Shown here one piece after another: positions 1 through 11,100 of a DNA stretch of 64,000 bases. The position numbers were made by a program, and so were the translations under genes. Within the stretch, counting starts at the first letter, position 1. The number at the start of each line of letters is the position of its first letter. Where the stretch lies: the NCBI GenBank assembly GCA_026018925.1, contig JAKSZU010000016.1, positions 57,231,575 to 57,295,574 of the forward strand, in the 5' to 3' direction. The notes under the pieces were generated by a model. The model made no database searches, was not told the DNA's origin, and saw only the letters and a list, made by a program, of their open reading frames with translations. The DNA comes from Tupaia tana (Eukaryota > Chordata > Mammalia > Scandentia > Tupaiidae).

Positions 1-853
1 AGGGTTACATAGCAAGAACAGCTTGCCCATTATAACTTTAAATGCAGGTATGTCTTTATATAATGGGGAATGCTGAATATTTAATTTTTCAAGTTGTAGA
101 AATAGTACCTCTGAACTGTCATCATGTTTTTTTTCCCCCCAGAACAATGGTGTATAATTTAAATTGACTTTAGTCTTGCTGTTTGAACAAGCTTATTTCA
201 CTGTCCTCAAGCCACTGTAATAATTAGCAGTATGATCTCTAGAAAATGGAAAGGAAATAATGCTGGTGGCATACACAGTGGTCGGGTTTTTGGACAGGTC
301 AGCTTGCCTCTATTTGAATACCAAGGTCGTCATGGTACTATAAGGGACAGGGATCTTGGGGTCAGCAGTTGAATCTTTTAAAAGATTAATTTCTGGAAAT
401 ACTGGCTGACACTTTTTTAGTGAGGAAAGGCTTAGCATGAATTAATAGACATTTCTGATTTGTGAAAGAAAATGGAAAAATAGGCATGTCTGCAAATACC
501 ATGAAAAAAAGACCATTTCCAAAATAATGATCTGTCAACGAAATTGCAAAATCATTATGGGAATGAGCTGAATTGCTTTGTGTATCATCTCATAGAAATA
601 TGTTTTGCACAGATAATGTGTCTAATAAGGACACATTTTTTAAAATCAGATTTTTTTTCTCCCAGCAAATAGCTGCACTGCAGGTCTCTCTCTGGCAGTC
701 AACTAGCACCACCTTATGGATGATCTGGGGAAATTGCTGCTTTCCTTGTTAAGCATTTCTAAAATGTAGTAAATTGATTTAAAATAATTTGTCTTGATGG
801 TGGTGATGACAACATTAATGACAATAATAACGCTTTTGCTTCTTGTTTTTCAG
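1..853 (+). other. AUTS2: 3' end of the intron preceding the first exon
   Basis: Non-coding, AT-rich sequence with no recognisable SINE. It ends in a pyrimidine-rich tract running into CAG at 851-853, which is a good 3' splice site. No upstream exon is seen, so this is the tail of a longer intron. It contains nothing else I can name. Confidence 0.8.
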
Positions 854-905
854 GCATCAGATGCCAGCTCTGAAAAACTCTTCAACACTGTTATTGTAAA
901 CAAAG
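854..905 (+). CDS. AUTS2: AUTS2 internal coding exon (probably exon 6), 52 bp
   Basis: This 52-bp exon starts in phase 0 after CAG (851-853) and ends after one base of a codon at a strong donor (AAAG|gtaagg). It gives 17 codons, ASDASSEKLFNTVIVNK, which match my memory of the human AUTS2 protein just before DPELG. The leftover G joins AT from the exon at 61397 to make Asp, so the phases fit. AUTS2 is a nuclear protein that converts a PCGF3/5-type PRC1 complex into a transcriptional activator through CK2 and p300. A cytoplasmic role in Rac1-driven neuronal migration is also reported. The peptide is a serine/acidic linker with no known domain. The exon is too short for ORF calling and was found by its splice signals and protein match. 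The exon number is inferred. Confidence 0.9.
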
Positions 906-3900
906 GTAAGGCTCCTTAATTCTTCTGAGTAATGACATATTTTTGTATTAATTTCACTGTCATTGCCTAGGAAAAAAGAAGATAAAATGATGTCATTTTT
1001 CTCTTTTCATTCTGGAGCTAACTGTTCATATTTTGTTTTTCTGCTGGAGACAGAATCTGTATGCTTTTGTGATAAATTGAAAAACAGCTTATTTTAAAAG
1101 ACCACGTTGAATCCTTTTTAAAATTTATTTGATTAAGAAATCACCACTATCTATGTGACTAATTTAATGTAGGAAGCTGTAATAGAAAAGAATAGTTTTC
1201 AGATGCCTTAACTTCATTGTTACTTACCAACTTCTCAGCAGTTGGGGAACGATAAATTGCAACTGTGTACTGTAGATGATAATAACCAGTGGGTGTTTAG
1301 TATTCACAGAGTTATGGTCATAAACCAAGCCTTGTTCTGCTGTGTGCTTTCTGTAAAGTTAATAAATGAGCAAGAGGACAGAATTTAAATATGCACTATC
1401 CCATTAATTTCTTCCAAACCACGATCTGGAGTAAGAGGGACTAATGATATAGCAGTACATTAAGGGTAAACTTATCTTAAATCAGTGCCAATACGTTTCT
1501 GGGCCATTTTCATTTGTAGCAATATTGTTGGAAAAAATGAAATTTAGGGTAGTATTTTATCGCTGGCTTTGAAACGTATATAATTTAAAAGGTATAAATT
1601 TCATAAACTAATCTTTCTCATTCCACTGTAGAACCTGATTTAGGAGCTTGCATGATAATTGCTAAATAAGGATGTGCTTTCTTTGATAATCTCCTCCTGT
1701 TATATTGAAGGTACTTGGTAGACCTTGAATAGAGAGGTCTCCATAAAGTGAAGTTTGAGACCATTTTACTATTCTGTAGTTGCCTTGGCTAGCGTTTTTG
1801 CTAGCTGGTTAGCAAGACATTTCTGAGTGCAGTTATTTTGAGCTCCCAGATTATTTCGGAATTTGAACCAACTGCAATTTTAAATAGTACATTATGTTTA
1901 GAGTTCCCTTGAGGTGTGTGTGCTTATGTGATTGCTATTGCTCCCAGAATTACTGTCATATTGAATTTTATCTTTTTATTGCATAATGGAGTATTCCAGT
2001 TTTATATTTCATCATATTTTTTGATGGACTGAAAGTTTGTATAAATTTGTTATCCATAATGCTAAAAGCCTAATAAAAGAAGATATGTGCAGTTCATGGC
2101 ATACAGTGCTTGTGTGTAAAAATGCATAATTGTTTACTGTTCATTTTCATGAGGGAACATGATTGATAGATGGTGGTGTGTCCTGGTGGGAAAGGAGAGT
2201 GATGGGAGTGAGAGACTGAGGTAGGAAGGCCAGGCTGCCTCTGTGTTTCTGTGACCCACCTCCCCCCAGACCCTCTAGCCTCAAGTGACTATGTCTTTCT
2301 TCTGCTAATTTGCTATCAAAAGCTTTGGAATGTGTTTCCCTTTTCTGGGATCAGCCCCAGAATGAGAGTTGGCTCTGGGACCTGCCTATACCCCTCTCCT
2401 GCTGCCCTGAAAGACACTCTTCAGGGCCGATGAAGAGTGATGGGTGAGGAGCAGCTCCCCCTGCCTCGTCCCTCTGGCTTCTACCCCCCTTCTTTTCCTT
2501 TTCCAATCAAACGTTTCCCACATTCTTATTTTTGTTTACTTACAGAGTGTGATTTGTGGCTTCTATTCGGTTGTGAATAGTCATCCCCCTGACAGGGTGC
2601 CTTTCTTCTGAGCTGCTTTTCTGGGGGTGATTTAGTTGCCTTGAAAGGATTACGGTTTCTTTGTGTACACTAAAATCAACATAGGCTTTTTCTAAGCTTT
2701 GCTGGGGAAACTATACACAAATAAGCATTTTAGTTGATGGCAGATTATTCCTTTGCCCCTTATTTCCATCAAAATGGCCTTTCTTTTCTCCTCCAGAGTT
2801 TCCCCTTAATGCCTTATGCTAATTCCTGTTGGTAACATGAATGACAAGAGACGAATCAGTGCAAATCCAGGTGCTGCAAAGTAGACTGGGGGGTACCCAG
2901 CACCCCCTTTCTCCCTGGAGAGAGAGATTAAGAGGGGCCAGGAGGGGGATAGCATCAGGGACAGTTTTGTTAAGGGGATTAGTATTCAAACTGCTAAATA
3001 TCAGGAAAACAACTTCAAAAAAAGCATTCATTGTGTAGCGATAATGTCAATAATTGCTTCAAGACAGGTGCAGAGAGTCTTGTTATGTGCTGTGGTTTTT
3101 GGTCTGTTTTCACTCCGGGTAGTGGCAGTGTTTACTGGATGGATGGTTGACAAGGCCTTCAAGGAACTGTCAGCTTCATGCACATCAAGTTCAAGTTCTC
3201 CTGCAACACAGCTTGCCTGCCTGAAAGTCAGGTCTCCTGTCTTTGTCCAGTATCTTTAGCCAAGAGCAATAAAAAGCATTGTAAGAAAGAGCAAATTTAC
3301 ACCAGGTAACCAGCACTACTGGGACAATCTTCAAAGCCTTGGCTTATTGAACAGTCTAACAAGAGTGCAGGGCAGCTGACATGTGTATCCCTCCACCTCC
3401 AGATGTTTAAAGCCACACATCACCTCTCCCTCTCAGGAGTCTGGCAGTATGCTGGCCTTAGAGAAGTGTGGCTTTAAGCTGCTGGTGAGATTATGCTGCT
3501 GAGCCTGGTGGCAGGCAGATTTGGTCCATAAAATTTCACTGTGGGAGGGCAATGCTAATCTCACAAGCTGATTGTGGTGGGGGGTTGGGGGAGCAGCTTT
3601 GATGTTGGACTGCACAGTAAGGAGATGATGCTCCAGGCCCAAGCAGCAGGGGCGGCCGTGGCTCAAGTCCCATCAGTGTACTTGGGAGTTTGAAAAAGTC
3701 ATTTAGCCTCTTAAGGTCAGAATTTTCAATCATAACAAAACCTAGTCCTGGGCCAACATCTCTGGTGGGGATAAAAGAATTAATTGCAGGGGGAAGGGGT
3801 TGAATTAGAGTAGGTACAGTGGATGTGTTTTTATATTACTTTTTGCCCATTGATTTTATTTCAACTTTCACTGTTGGTAGAGTCTATCCAATTTAATAGA

Positions 3901-5001
3901 GAACTAGTAAGATTTTTGTGTTTAGTTGTTCCATTTTGTCACTTCTTCTGATACATTTTACTTCCTGTTTTAAAGCAAGGTAATCAAACAACACATGCTT
4001 CCATGTATACATAACGTGTCCAATGAGAAATGAGCATTTCGAAAGAGGTGTGGAGTTGAGCCTCTAATTTGCAGGGCTTAGCACTATAGACATAAAAAAT
4101 AGGTTAACTTTAATCAAGGTCATGGTTGCCTTATTTAATCTTTATGTGTTTAAATGTTTACAGGATGTTCATGTGAGTTTTATGAATCCTTATGTCTTTG
4201 CGACTCAACCATCTGCCAAAGAAAAAATTAATTTTCCCTGGGAGACAGACACAGAGAGAGAGAGACTAACTTATTGTCCCTATTAAATTGGATCAACTGC
4301 TATAGGAGCAACAGGATCTGTCACTGGAATGTTTTTCCTTGAAAAGGAACTTTCCAGAAAAGTCATTATGGCCAGTATTTATTACTCTTTCTTGCCTACT
4401 CTAAGTCCTCCTTCTTGATGACTTCACCACTTTGGTGTAGGCAGTGTGCAGAAAATAAGTGCTTTTTGCTACACACAACCATGCTGCCAAGATTATCTCT
4501 TCTAAAACTCTTAGATTGTTTCCAACAGAACTCTTTGAGCAGCAAAGACAGGAAACCCCATCTGGGAGAAGGAACCATCATCACGTGTTTTGTGAAACCT
4601 TCTATTTTTATGATATCAGCCCTGGTGTGGGCCTAGATTAGGGAAAGAGGAAAAGCCCTGAACTGCTGCCTCTTTATGTCCAGAGCCCTCTACCTAGGAT
4701 TTTTTCTGCAACCGAGGCAGGTTATAGATAGATGAGAGGGGCTGGGAGGTGTATTTCTCACCCCTTTTCTTTCCTTCACCCTTGTCTCAAATTATAGAGT
4801 TGGACCTCCTGGGGAAAGGCCTTTGAGCTAACTGATAGGGAGCTTTGCTTTTAGCTCAGTGGCATTTCCTAAGGGCTGGGGTGTGGGATATCCCAGGTAG
4901 GAGCAAAGGAGCAAGACCCCTGGTTTCTGCTCCCTCATGCTGTGACCACCCAGTATCTACTGAAACATAAACAGGGAGCAGCTGCCCACCCCACCATCTT
5001 A
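906..5001. other. Repeat-poor intronic segment after the first exon
   Basis: No young SINE is recognised over about 4 kb. Base composition is AT-rich near the exon, with more GC-rich patches at 2.2-2.5, 3.4-3.7 and 4.6-5.0 kb. The open frames here (for example 3044-3259 + and 3433-3666 -) have no recognisable protein content. Short GA tracts (4251-4266) are the only simple repeats. Ancient repeats too diverged to see by eye are likely. Confidence 0.6.
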
Positions 5002-5148
5002 GGCAGGACCCCATTTCACCTCCATTGGATCAGAGTGAGGAACCTTCCTGGGCAAGACCCAGCTTTACCTCCATCGGATCAGATTGGGAAACCCTCCTGG
5101 GCAGGACCTCACTTCACCTCCATTGGGTCAGGGTGGGGACTTCTAGTG
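5002..5148 (+). repeat. Short minisatellite, 49-bp unit in three tandem copies
   Basis: Three consecutive units begin GGCAGGACC, GGCAAGACC and GGCAGGACC at 5002, 5051 and 5100, a constant period of 49. Each carries ACCTCCAT(T/C)GG(A/G)TCAG at the same offset. The third unit loses similarity after about 40 bases. 49 is not a multiple of three, so the 84-residue frame across it (4942-5196) is not a repeat protein. The units differ at several positions, so this is not a very recent array. Confidence 0.85.
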
Positions 5149-8100
5149 GACACTCACCACCATAATGAGCACAGGATGGGACCCTTGCCAACTTGAACTT
5201 TTTTGGACCAGGCCTGTTTTCTTCTACCAAGCCCTAGTAAACTTACTGGTAAAACACCTTTGGCCTCCTCCTAATGTGAATTTTGCAACTGAGGATTTTC
5301 AGTGGGACACAGATGAGGTTTGAGCCTTTAGATTAGTGGTGCCTTTGAATATTTCTGGCAGTATAGTTTATCAGTATCATAAAAAGAACACCTGGATAAA
5401 AAATTGTCCAAGATCTAGGGAGACAGGTGAGAATCAAATTACCCAGTGATACTGTAGGCTTAGTAACCAGGTATGTAATAAGTTCTTTAATGGTGACAGG
5501 GTTAGACATGAAGGGATTGTTTGGTTCGTTGACAAAAAGTTAAGAGTTACATTACCACCAAGGCCACTACTGGCTTTTGGGAAACCTTCCCCTCTAAAAT
5601 AATTTTGTGCATGAAAATAATTGACCGTGGGGTAGTTTTCTTAAGAGAAAAGTTGGTTTAGAGTTTAAAATCCCTTTAGAATGAACATATGGAGACTATT
5701 TTACAATTCACTGTAATGTCTTGGGTTTAGTGGTGAAGAGGACAGGGTGTAGACAACATTCTCAATGTACACAAGAGTGAACTGAGCCAAGTTCAGCCTG
5801 TGTAAATTAGTTGTGTCATTATCATGTCTTAAATCCTATATAATGGAAAGTTGGCCTCATCACTCATTCCTTATTTTTCTACCTCTGGACCTTCATGATA
5901 CTATTTCAGAGCATTTTCTTGGATTTTTTAGGAGCTGGAGATATCTGATGTGTGGAGAATTAAACAGTATTGAAGAGTAATTGGTGCTTGATGTGAGACA
6001 GAGACATTAGGAGTACTTCAGTTCCTCCCCTTACCCATCCCACAAGTAGCATGCAATCAGTCCCTTTTGTTATGGAAATTGACCTTCCTATAGAAGCAGA
6101 CTCTTACATGCAGAATTTGTTGTATAGAATTATTCCTTGAGACTTCTTGGAAACACATGCCTTGTACTGGTTGTGTTAACCCACCAGTAAGGGTCTAAAA
6201 ATATTCCACGTTGTGAGAAAGTGTTTCTCTTCAGATACTGTTTTTCAATCGCTGCTACCTGGTCTTTTGCTGAACTTGTGGAGGGTGGAGAAATCCTGAG
6301 CAGATTCTGGGCCCCATCGCTGTAGTTTTTGTGCAGAGGGAGCAGGAGAGTGAAGCTACTCCTTAGCCTGTGAGGCAGTCTTGATGGTGTTTGATGGTGA
6401 CTTTGGGGTAGAATTTTGACAGTGCTGCTACTTTTCCAGTTAAAAAGCAGAAGGCCAGATCCTTAGATCAGAAGTGCCCCTTTGATGGACTAGGAGGAGA
6501 TACAGTGTAATAGATTCCTATCTTTCTAGTCAAAAGTTTAAATATAACTGTTTACTTCTGAGCCCACTAGAAAGCCCTGCACTTACTTTTTTTAGGTAAT
6601 TACTCATGACCCCTAAAATAATTTTTTCTATCCCTGGCAATATTGGCAAAAAAGCTTTAGTATTCATCAGCCTTTCTTCAGTCCATTCATATTTATTGTT
6701 TCATTTAGAATGTGGTTGTCTCAGAAGGTAATACACACTCAGCAGACAACTGGGGAAAAAAATAAAACATAAAATGTGCTCTCAGGGCATTTGATGACAA
6801 CAGTTAAATGGTAAAGGGCTCCTCACTGGTAACACTTTCAAGTATGTGAGGTCAACCCAGACACAGAGTTTCCTGCATGGAGGAGGCCTGTGGCTATCCT
6901 TTGGCCTCTGGATTATTTCTAGTTTCTGACAACTGCAGAAAAATGTTGTTTTCTCTGAAAATGTATGTTTATTTAACTAGGTTTCTTTTTGCTTCACAAT
7001 CTGGATTCCATTCAGTCAGTTACCACTCCAATTAACTAACAATTATTTAACATTAACAGTAATTACAGACGCCAGTTAAGCGCCTACAGATGTCAACTGT
7101 TAGCTTTGTACCTAATCACTCAATGAAATGGAGAAAGTTCAACAAACATCAATTAGCCAAGCAATTAGTATGAGTTAGGAAAGAGCATGTTATCATGTGT
7201 GAGCTGATTCAATTTATTTTATTTTGGCAGTAAAACACACACAGGCAAGCGGCAATAAGTTCCTCAGATAAGATAAAACTCTATTGTTTTGCAGCTCACA
7301 TCAGAATTCTTTTCTTTCCTGTGCATAAGTCAAATACACTCTTGCCTGGAATTTGTTTAACAAACAAAATTTGTCTCAATTACTCAGAAAGCCCAGCAAT
7401 GCTCAGTCTCAAAAAGCAACTTTGGTGAATTATGAATCCAATGAATATACTCTATAAGGAAATGCCAGGAAACTTCAGTGGAGAAAATGATTGATTCCCA
7501 TTCGTATAATCTGCTCTGTGCATTTCGGAGTTTTACCCATTCCTGAACCTGTGGTAGAGTGAGTGCAACAGTGATTTTATTAATTTCATGGTGCCTGAAC
7601 TTCTGCTCAGCTGTCTTTTATTTAGCCTAGAGCTAACATCAAAGTATTTTTTACCTACTTGCCCAGGCTGTGCTTTAAGAAAGTGGAAACGGCTCTTCGT
7701 TGACTATCCTGTTCTGCCTCTCCTACCCCATACACAACTTCTGCTGATTGACTGATCTTGCCTAGGCTTATTGGGAGAAGCCTTTCTAAGTCCTGATTAT
7801 ATACAGAGGGCCATAAATTGGTATTTGGAGATTTATGTATTTTACCTCTAAGAGGAAAGCAAGCCATAAGACACTATGCCTTTTGTTCTCCTAGGAATGA
7901 TTGCTCACCAGCCTCTGTTGCCAGTGGGTAGGAGTAGAAAAAGGCAATCCCTTGCGAAATGCTCTGTCAGATCTCTGTGGGTCATATGTGCAGAATGTTC
8001 TACTTGAGCAAGCCTCTTAAACATGAACTGAATCCAAGACTTGGAAAATAAGTACTCTGCCACTGGTATGGTTAGGGTGAAGAGCCACTGGTCCCATGTG

Positions 8101-8280
8101 CTTTTCCATTGCGAGACTTAGACTGTCATCGCTCTGCATCTGCAGGGGACTGATTCCAGGACCTCCTGCAGATATGAAGCTCCACAGTTGCTCAAGTTCC
8201 TTCTATAAAATAGCGTAGTATTTGGATATTACCTATGTATAACCTCTTGTGTACTTTAAATCATCTCTAGATTACTTATG
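5149..8280. other. Repeat-poor intronic segment containing a candidate enhancer
   Basis: About 3.1 kb without a recognisable SINE. The part at 6960-7500 is listed separately as a possible regulatory element. The rest shows no coding signal that I recognise. Confidence 0.5.
6960..7500. promoter_or_regulatory. Candidate developmental enhancer, rich in homeodomain and GATA motifs
   Basis: This SINE-free block packs AT-rich motifs: CCAATTAACTAACAATTATT around 7026-7048, CATCAATTAGCCAAGCAATT around 7146-7166, AGATAAGATAA (paired GATA sites) at 7267-7277, and CTCAATTACTCA near 7376. Such clustering is typical of conserved non-coding enhancers. Established knowledge: AUTS2 introns contain enhancers active in developing brain. 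The assignment to an enhancer is inference, since conservation cannot be tested here. Confidence 0.35.
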
Positions 8281-8282
8281 AG

Positions 8283-8440
8283 GGTACTTCAGAAATTTCA
8301 TGGGAAAATAGAATTAAAGTATGAGCTTATTTTTGTGTAAAAAAAAGTCAAAAGTCCATACTTTTTTCATAATATGCATTTATGCATAATTCATAATTCA
8401 TAAATACATAATATGCATTTTCCATGAACCTTTTGAAGGC
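8283..8440. mobile_element. TIR DNA-transposon remnant (MITE 1)
   Basis: The two ends are imperfect inverted repeats: GGGTACTTCAGAAATTTCAT at the left, and GCATTTTCCATGAACCTTTT running outward at the right. The interior includes the AATTAAAGTA and CCATAC motifs shared with copies at 36778 and 39440. There is no coding capacity. Its superfamily is uncertain; Tc1/mariner-like is a guess. Confidence 0.55.
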
Positions 8441-8479
8441 CTACTTGTTTAATAGCCAGTACAATGTAAATGCTATGTA

Positions 8480-8550
8480 TTGGGTTGTTTGTAATGTCAT
8501 GACATTATTTTTTTATGTAAAAATGAATCATAACTTTTCTGACAACCCAA
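8480..8550. mobile_element. Mariner-like MITE 2, intact 71-bp copy with TA duplication
   Basis: It begins TTGGGTTGT and ends ACAACCCAA, an inverted repeat, and is flanked on both sides by TA (8478-8479 and 8551-8552), the target duplication of Tc1/mariner elements. Internal arms contain ATGTCATGAC and ATCATAACTTTTC. The near-palindrome would fold into a hairpin, as MADE1-type elements do. Related copies lie at 28751, 33314 and 60449. Confidence 0.75.
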
Positions 8551-8599
8551 TAGTTATTATAATTTTCTATTTTTTTATTGTATTTGTTTTTAACAGTTT

Positions 8600-8815
8600 T
8601 TTCTTTATTTATGATAGAGCATGTGGGCATGCATATGAGAGTGACAGAGAGAGGCACTCCCTCACAGGGTCCACACTGTTGATCCCCTTCCTCTAGCCCT
8701 ACAGCCTGTCAGACCTTGGATGATCACACATATGCCCACTGTGTTTCAGACTGAGTGGGCTGGAGGTTTGAACCATGGTCACCATGGGGGAGCCCCATCT
8801 TTTGAACAGCACCAT
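8600..8815 (-). mobile_element. Old tRNA-derived SINE, mosaic of families A and B
   Basis: On the minus strand it starts with a family A-like GGTTCAAAC region followed by AAACACAGTGGGCATATGTG, but ends in CTATCATAAATAAAG like family B. It is diverged, with no clear target duplication. It may be a hybrid or an older subfamily linking the two families. Confidence 0.6.
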
Positions 8816-8911
8816 ATAGCTGTTTCTATTGTCATATTGTTTTAATTTTTCCAAATATTTTTAATGAAAAACACATGGATACAGAGCATTGACTGTGAAC
8901 ATGCTGGTTCT

Positions 8912-9168
8912 TCCTTTTTTTTTTTTTTAATAAGTTATCAGAGGGCGCATACACTCACCAAAGAGAGAGAGGGAAAGTGAAAAAGCATCCCCCATGGAGA
9001 ATGGTCATGCCACTGTTCCTTCTCCATTTCTCCCTCCTTGGAGGGATTTTGGACACAAAAGCATTCTTACTCAGCATATTCCTCATACTGCCAGGTCTGG
9101 GACTTAAACCGCATGGTCAGCCATATGGGATCCAGCTACCTTAATCACCACACCACCAACTGGCCCAT
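8912..9168 (-). mobile_element. Family A SINE, older full-length copy
   Basis: The reverse complement begins TGGGCCAGTTGGTGGTGTGG and carries the family order: tRNA-like part, central GGAG-rich segment, CT-rich tract, A tail (poly(T) at 8918-8929 on the + strand). Substitutions relative to the young copies are numerous. Confidence 0.75.
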
Positions 9169-9648
9169 ATGCGGGTTCTTGAGAAATGTCTTTAGTCTTC
9201 TACATCCATTCACTGGCTCTCTGTTAGTCTGCTTTTGCTCATTTTGCTGTGTTACTGTAGCTCAGAGGCATACAACAAAGGGCTCACCTGAGGTGTCAGC
9301 TGGAAATCAGCCACAGCTCTCCTTGTCCTTGTTCTGGGACCCAGGCCCAAGGGGCAGCTCCTGTTGTATGTTTAATCTGGCAGAAGGAAGAAAGCTGAAA
9401 CAGGACCATGGATTACCTTTTTAATCTCTGCTTGGATGTAGGATGTGGCCATTTCTAAATGATCACACTGGCCAGAGCAAGGGACTTGACCAAGCCTGCC
9501 CTCAGTGGAGTGGAAAGGAAACAACTCCCACAGGAAGGGGCACAAAATGAGAGGGAACCACAGAGATGGGCCTTCGGAGAAAGGGAAAACAAACCCTACA
9601 CAAGTGATGCAGTCTGACACAGGTCTATGCTCTAAAATCAGTCTTTGT
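9169..9648. other. Unassigned intronic sequence between SINEs
   Basis: A GC-moderate stretch that has the feel of an old retroelement fragment (a CTCTGTTAGTCTGCTTTTGC segment at 9218-9237), but I cannot name the family. The 128-residue + strand frame at 9038-9424 is partly SINE and has no recognisable domain. Confidence 0.4.
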
Positions 9649-9649
9649 T

Positions 9650-9920
9650 GGTTTTTTTTTCTTTTTTCGGAGAGGTTTTTGCTATAGGGCGTGTGCGCTC
9701 ATCAGACAGACAGAGAGAGAGAGAGAGAAACAGCGAGAAATCACCCCCCAGGGGGGTGGCCACGCTGCAATCCCTTCTCCTCCATTCTCCTCTCGGGATC
9801 TTGGGCACGCACGCACACGCACCCAACCGACGTGAGTTTAAGCCACTGGGTCCGGGACTCCATCCGCGGTCAACTACGTGGGAGTCCAGCGACATAGGCA
9901 TTACTCCAACTGCTGGTCCC
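9650..9920 (-). mobile_element. Family A SINE, young full-length copy
   Basis: The minus strand starts GGGACCAGCAGTTGG, just before 9920, and runs through GTCCCGGACCCAGTGGCTTA, the CpG-rich centre and the CT-rich tract to GCCCTATAGCAAAAACCTCT and an A tail (poly(T) at 9652-9660). It abuts a second family A element at 9921-10199 in the same orientation. Confidence 0.85.
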
Positions 9921-10199
9921 TTGTTTTGTTTTTTAAGAGAGATTTTTGCTATAGGGCTTGTATGCTCTCTGGAGAGATAGAAAGAAAGTGAGAAATCACC
10001 CCCCACCCCCACCCCCACCCCCCCCCCGGAGGGGGCGATGGCCACATTGCAATCCCTTCTCCTCCATTCTCCTCTTGGGATTTTGGGCACACATGCGCAC
10101 ACACCCAGTGTGAGTTTCAAGCCTCCGGGTCTAGGACTCAAACCTTTGTTGACCATGTGGGATTCCAGCACCTTAACCACTACGTGACCTGCTGGTCCC
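9921..10199 (-). mobile_element. Family A SINE in head-to-tail tandem with its neighbour
   Basis: Same orientation as 9650-9920, starting GGGACCAGCAGGTCACGTAG on the minus strand at 10199. The GGGGTGATTTC part is expanded by a C-rich run at 9999-10027 on the + strand. It is more diverged than its neighbour. The 180-residue minus-strand frame at 9638-10180 reads through both copies and is not a gene. Confidence 0.8.
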
Positions 10200-10566
10200 T
10201 AAAGTCAGTTCTTACTGTGTTCATTCAAGTAGGGTGGGAGTGGTTCGTGTAGCCTTTGTGGTAAAATCAGTAGGATTTCTGTTAGAAACTTGTTTCACTA
10301 ACCACCATTTGCTTGGAGTCTCTAATTCAGATCAGGTAAGTCATCAAGAAGTTGTTTCCTTATTTACCTGGTTTAGCTTCCTGCTTACTGGCTTTAAGGG
10401 ACTAATGGAGATGCTTCCTAGAATGCAGAAATGACTTCAGGATCTGCAAAGAGTAATTGTGAGACTGGCCAGGTGTCTAGGCTCTGCATAATTAATAGGA
10501 GGAAACATAATTGCCACAGAAGAGTGAAAACTTTACTGCAGACTATTGTAGTGTACCTTGCCGTGG
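10200..10566. other. Unique intronic sequence, nothing recognised
   Basis: About 370 bp with no repeat or coding signal that I can name. Confidence 0.5.
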
Positions 10567-10755
10567 TTATGTAGGCACAAGCTTTGGATCTGAGAGTCGC
10601 ACAGACATGGTTTTGAATCCCAGCTCCACCACTTACTAGCTGCAGAAATTTGGTCTATTTAAAACACCTTCACATCAGTAGTATTTTTTTCTTTAAAATA
10701 AGAATAATCAAACCTATCTCATAGTGTAGTTGCTGTGAGGATGAAAGGGCATAAT
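10567..10755 (+). repeat. MIR SINE, sense orientation
   Basis: Carries the MIR order: GGTTTTGAATCCCAGCTCCA (B-box region), CCACTTACTAGCTG, then ATCAAACCTATCTCATAG and TTGCTGTGAGGATGAAAGGG. This is an ancient mammal-wide tRNA-derived SINE. The stretch between, ACACCTTCACATCAG, is disrupted. Confidence 0.8.
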
Positions 10756-10799
10756 ATATCAAAAATGCCCACTTATACCATATTTTGATCTAATTATAC

Positions 10800-11100
10800 A
10801 CTGGGCTAAGTATTTTACATTTATATTTTATCATCTAATCTTCATAGTCACTTTCATTCAGAAAATAATTTAGAAATAGTATCTGTACCTCCTAGGGGAG
10901 GGAACTGAAGTTAAATATGAATAGCTAGCATTTATAGAGGACTTGCTTATTGTCAGCTATTATTCTAATCACTTTATGTATAATTCACTCATTTTTCAAA
11001 AGAGGAAATAGAAGCACAGAAAGATTAAGTAACTTGCCCAAGGTCATACAGCCTGTCAGTAGAGGAAATCAACCCAGCTGGCTCCAAGGCATGTGCTGGC
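10800..11100 (-). repeat. MIR fragments, antisense
   Basis: Two adjoining reverse-oriented MIR pieces. The first holds GGGCTAAGTATTTTACAT (10803-10820). The second holds TTCTAATCACTTTATGTATA, AGAGGAAATAGAAGCACAGA and TAACTTGCCCAAGGTCATAC, the classic MIR core in reverse. They could be one element with an internal duplication or two insertions. Confidence 0.75.

Noticed and set aside
2161-2580. Possible LTR or pseudogene in a GC-richer patch (also 14280-14540 and 50000-51700)
   Set aside because: No terminal repeats, polyadenylation pattern or retroviral protein words could be identified.
4942-5196. 84-residue frame with repeated words, as a possible repeat protein
   Set aside because: The DNA period is 49, which shifts frame each unit; it is a non-coding minisatellite.
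9638-10180. 180-residue minus-strand open frame
   Set aside because: It reads straight through two tandem family A SINEs; the repeated protein words are SINE sequence.
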